Source: Multifurca ochricompacta | Lineage: Eukaryota > Basidiomycota > Agaricomycetes > Russulales > Russulaceae | Assembly (NCBI GenBank): GCA_022496185.1 | Contig: WTXG01000117.1 | Location: 50,834-114,833, forward strand | Direction: 5' to 3' | Length of the DNA: 64,000 bases | In this document: piece after piece, positions 62,214 to 64,000 of the stretch | Position numbering within the stretch: position 1 is the first letter of the stretch | How the letters are laid out: each line of letters starts with the position of its first letter | Position numbers and translations under genes: made by a program | The notes under the pieces: model-generated | Told to the model about the DNA's origin: nothing | Database searches by the model: none | The model's input: only the letters and a program-made list of their open reading frames with translations

Positions 62214-63394
62214 TAGTGATGTGCACGGCTCGGCTCAAAGCCGTAAGCCGGCCGTTTCTGAGCCGGAAAAAGCCGGGCCGACATAGGCCGTGAAAACGGC
62301 TTCCAGCGGCCCACGGCTCAGGCTTAAGGTTTGGAAAGCCTGAAGCCGCGGCTTAGGCCGCGGCTTTTGGTGGCTGAGTCATGCTTTCTATCCGGATTTT
62401 TGCAAACTGTTGAACCAGAATACCAGTACAGAGATAGCAACATAATTGTGATTGTGTTTAGATAAAACAATTGATGGGATAAAAACATGTCTCAGACTGA
62501 TCATGTGATTAAATCACATTGCAAGATAATACATTTGTTTACTTTAACTTAGTAGCTGATATAGTACATGTCCTGGATGCACATTTTTTGGCATCCCAGA
62601 CCAATTGAAAACCATCCTGAGGGTGTCATGCAATTGCGTGTCTTGCAGAGTCAACCTTCTTAGACTTAGATAAGATAAGAAGGAGTTTGGACCGATCTGA
62701 CCCAGTCCACATGATGCCAAGTAGTCACTGCCCTATGCATGGACACTGATAGATACACACAGCCTTTGTTTGAGTAATACAATTTGATGATTTGATTATA
62801 GAGTGATCTAAAGTAGTCTAGTATGTATTTTAGATAATGCCAGACTGGCAGAAACAATTGTGCATTAATAAACAAGATGTGTCAGGGTACTTAGAAGAGT
62901 AAGCCACTGATAACTAATTAGATTTACATCGCATGCTCAATTGGCTTTGGTATTTTGTAGAATAGTACTAGAACTTATTTGAAGGTCTATTCTTGCTGGA
63001 TTTTCACTCTTAGTTTCACCACAATCTCAACATCTTATCTTATCTACATAGCAAGCATGGGATAGAAGCACCTGTTACAAACACTTGTTATTGATACAAG
63101 CTAAACTAAGACAATTTATGTTACATGAGTTAAATAGGAGACATAATATGGCAGAAGGCCAAAGCAGTGGCCAGGGGTTGATATAATGTAAACTACAAGT
63201 CCTTCAGAAATGCAGAGTAAAAGTGATCAGAAGATCCAAACTAAAACTTGTAAAGCCGTGGCTTGGGCCTAAGCCAGGCCTAAGCTGGCTGGAAGCCATT
63301 GCTACGGCCCAGGCTTGAGTTTTGACAAGCCTGAGCCACTAAAAGCCGAGCCTAAGCCGCGGCTTCAGGCTGAGCCGGGGCTGTCACAACACTA
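62214..63394. mobile_element. hAT-like element A (AAGCC/GGCTT subterminal type), complete
   Basis: 1,181 bp with ends TAGTGATGTGCACGGC and, reversed, TAGTGTTGTGACAGCC. A perfect 8-bp target duplication, GGGGTAAC, lies at 62206-62213 and 63395-63402. Both ends are packed with AAGCC/GGCTT repeats. The centre (about 62560-62990) is homologous, in reverse orientation, to the core of copy 1 (about 2100-2600). No transposase ORF is present. Confidence 0.88.
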
Positions 63395-63465
63395 GGGGTA
63401 ACCCTGGGGTATCCTTGTTGGTACCCATACCCATACCCATACCCATAGTGACAGGTACAGGTAAC

Positions 63466-63942
63466 TAGTGATGTTCTGGCCTGGCTTGGCCCAAAAGCCA
63501 CGGCTTTGGCTTGGCCTGAGGTGGCTCCAGCTTTCCTGAAGTCTGGGCTGAGCCAAAGCTGCCACAGATGGCTTGGCCCTGGCCTGGCTTGGCCCAAGCC
63601 ATGGCTTTTGGCAGAGAAAATTTTATGACATATAACTAGTAGTTATAGTTCAGCTAATCCAAATTTGACTTAGTGTGTTACATATTGCAAAGCTATATCA
63701 AAGAAAAAGTTTGAAATGCTGCAATAAACATGATCATGTGACCCAAATCAACCACTTTGTGATCAGATTTCTACTGATTTTGATGATTGCTATTGCACTT
63801 GTATGTGCTGTTGAAAGCCACAGCCTGAGCCAGCAGCTTTGGCTTTTAGTTTCTCTGAGCTGGGCCAAAGCCCTTGCTGGGCCATCACAATGGCCTGGCT
63901 TGGCCTGGCTTCCAGCTTTGAGCCAGGCCAGGCACATCACTA
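63466..63942. mobile_element. hAT-like element B (GGCTTGGCC subterminal type), complete MITE
   Basis: 477 bp with ends TAGTGATGTTCTGGCC and, reversed, TAGTGATGTGCCTGGC. A perfect 8-bp target duplication, CAGGTAAC, lies at 63458-63465 and 63943-63950. Dense GGCTTGGCC-like subterminal repeats surround a short AT-rich centre without a gene. Confidence 0.88.
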
Positions 63943-64000
63943 CAGGTAACCCACAGGTTACCTGTGGGTCACCTGTGAGAATGCATGCAAGTTCTTTACT

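Larger units (their letters stand above)
62194..64000. mobile_element. Non-autonomous hAT-like transposon (copy 4), interrupted twice, runs off the window
   Basis: The host element starts TGGTGATTGGCAGGGGTAAC, continues after insert A with CCTGGGGTATCC and GTACCCATACCC repeats, and after insert B with CCACAGGTTACC and GCATGCAAGTTCTTTACT. That last string equals the subterminal region of copies 1-3. Its right end is beyond 64000. Confidence 0.75.

Overview
This window looks like nuclear DNA of an Agaricomycete (mushroom-type basidiomycete). The genes carry many short introns, mostly about 50-70 nt with GT-AG borders. Several families are expanded in that class: GH16 laminarinase-like enzymes, DUF6535 membrane proteins, a CBM48 protein, NCS1 permeases, NTPase-nuclease proteins and very large GTPase/VWA proteins. 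No rRNA, tRNA, CRISPR or bacterial operon signal was seen. All gene models were built by eye from frames and splice sites.

Layout. 1-4.4 kb: a LINE on the minus strand, apparently intact in ORF2 except that a 1,450-bp hAT-like element sits in it with a perfect 8-bp target duplication. 5.0-8.3 kb (-): low-complexity, coiled-coil nuclear-type protein. 8.85-11.03 kb (-): CBM48 protein. 11-14.6 kb: no convincing gene. 14.6-25.3 kb: a mosaic of segmental duplications, with two copies of an unrecognised gene, a broken NTPase-nuclease gene cut at its Walker A motif by a hAT-like element, a partial inverted copy of the 5-8 kb gene, and a SINE-like insertion. 27.3-32.9 kb (+): tandem GH16 pair. 34.25-38.14 kb (+): large disordered protein. 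39.0-41.1 kb (-): DUF6535 protein. 41.3-42.5 kb (-): short-chain dehydrogenase with a 7-nt microexon. 43.9-45.0 kb: hAT-like element with a SINE-like copy inside. 45.85-54.6 kb (-): giant GTPase/zinc/VWA gene. 56.9-59.0 kb (+): second DUF6535 gene, frameshifted. 59.6-61.8 kb (+): NCS1 purine-cytosine-type permease. 62.2-64.0 kb: nested hAT-like elements.

The housekeeping-like genes (CBM48, GH16, SDR, permease) sit between transposon-rich, rapidly rearranging blocks. Those blocks hold lineage-specific families of poorly known role: the giant GTPase, the NTPase-nuclease relic and DUF6535. The giant GTPase lies between two inverted DUF6535 paralogues. The clearest new observations concern the transposons. 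One hAT-like internal core occurs with different subterminal repeat arrays, and nested copies share a GGTAAC-ending target site. Several otherwise open genes carry single -1 shifts in or next to short base runs, so base-calling error must be excluded before they are called pseudogenes.
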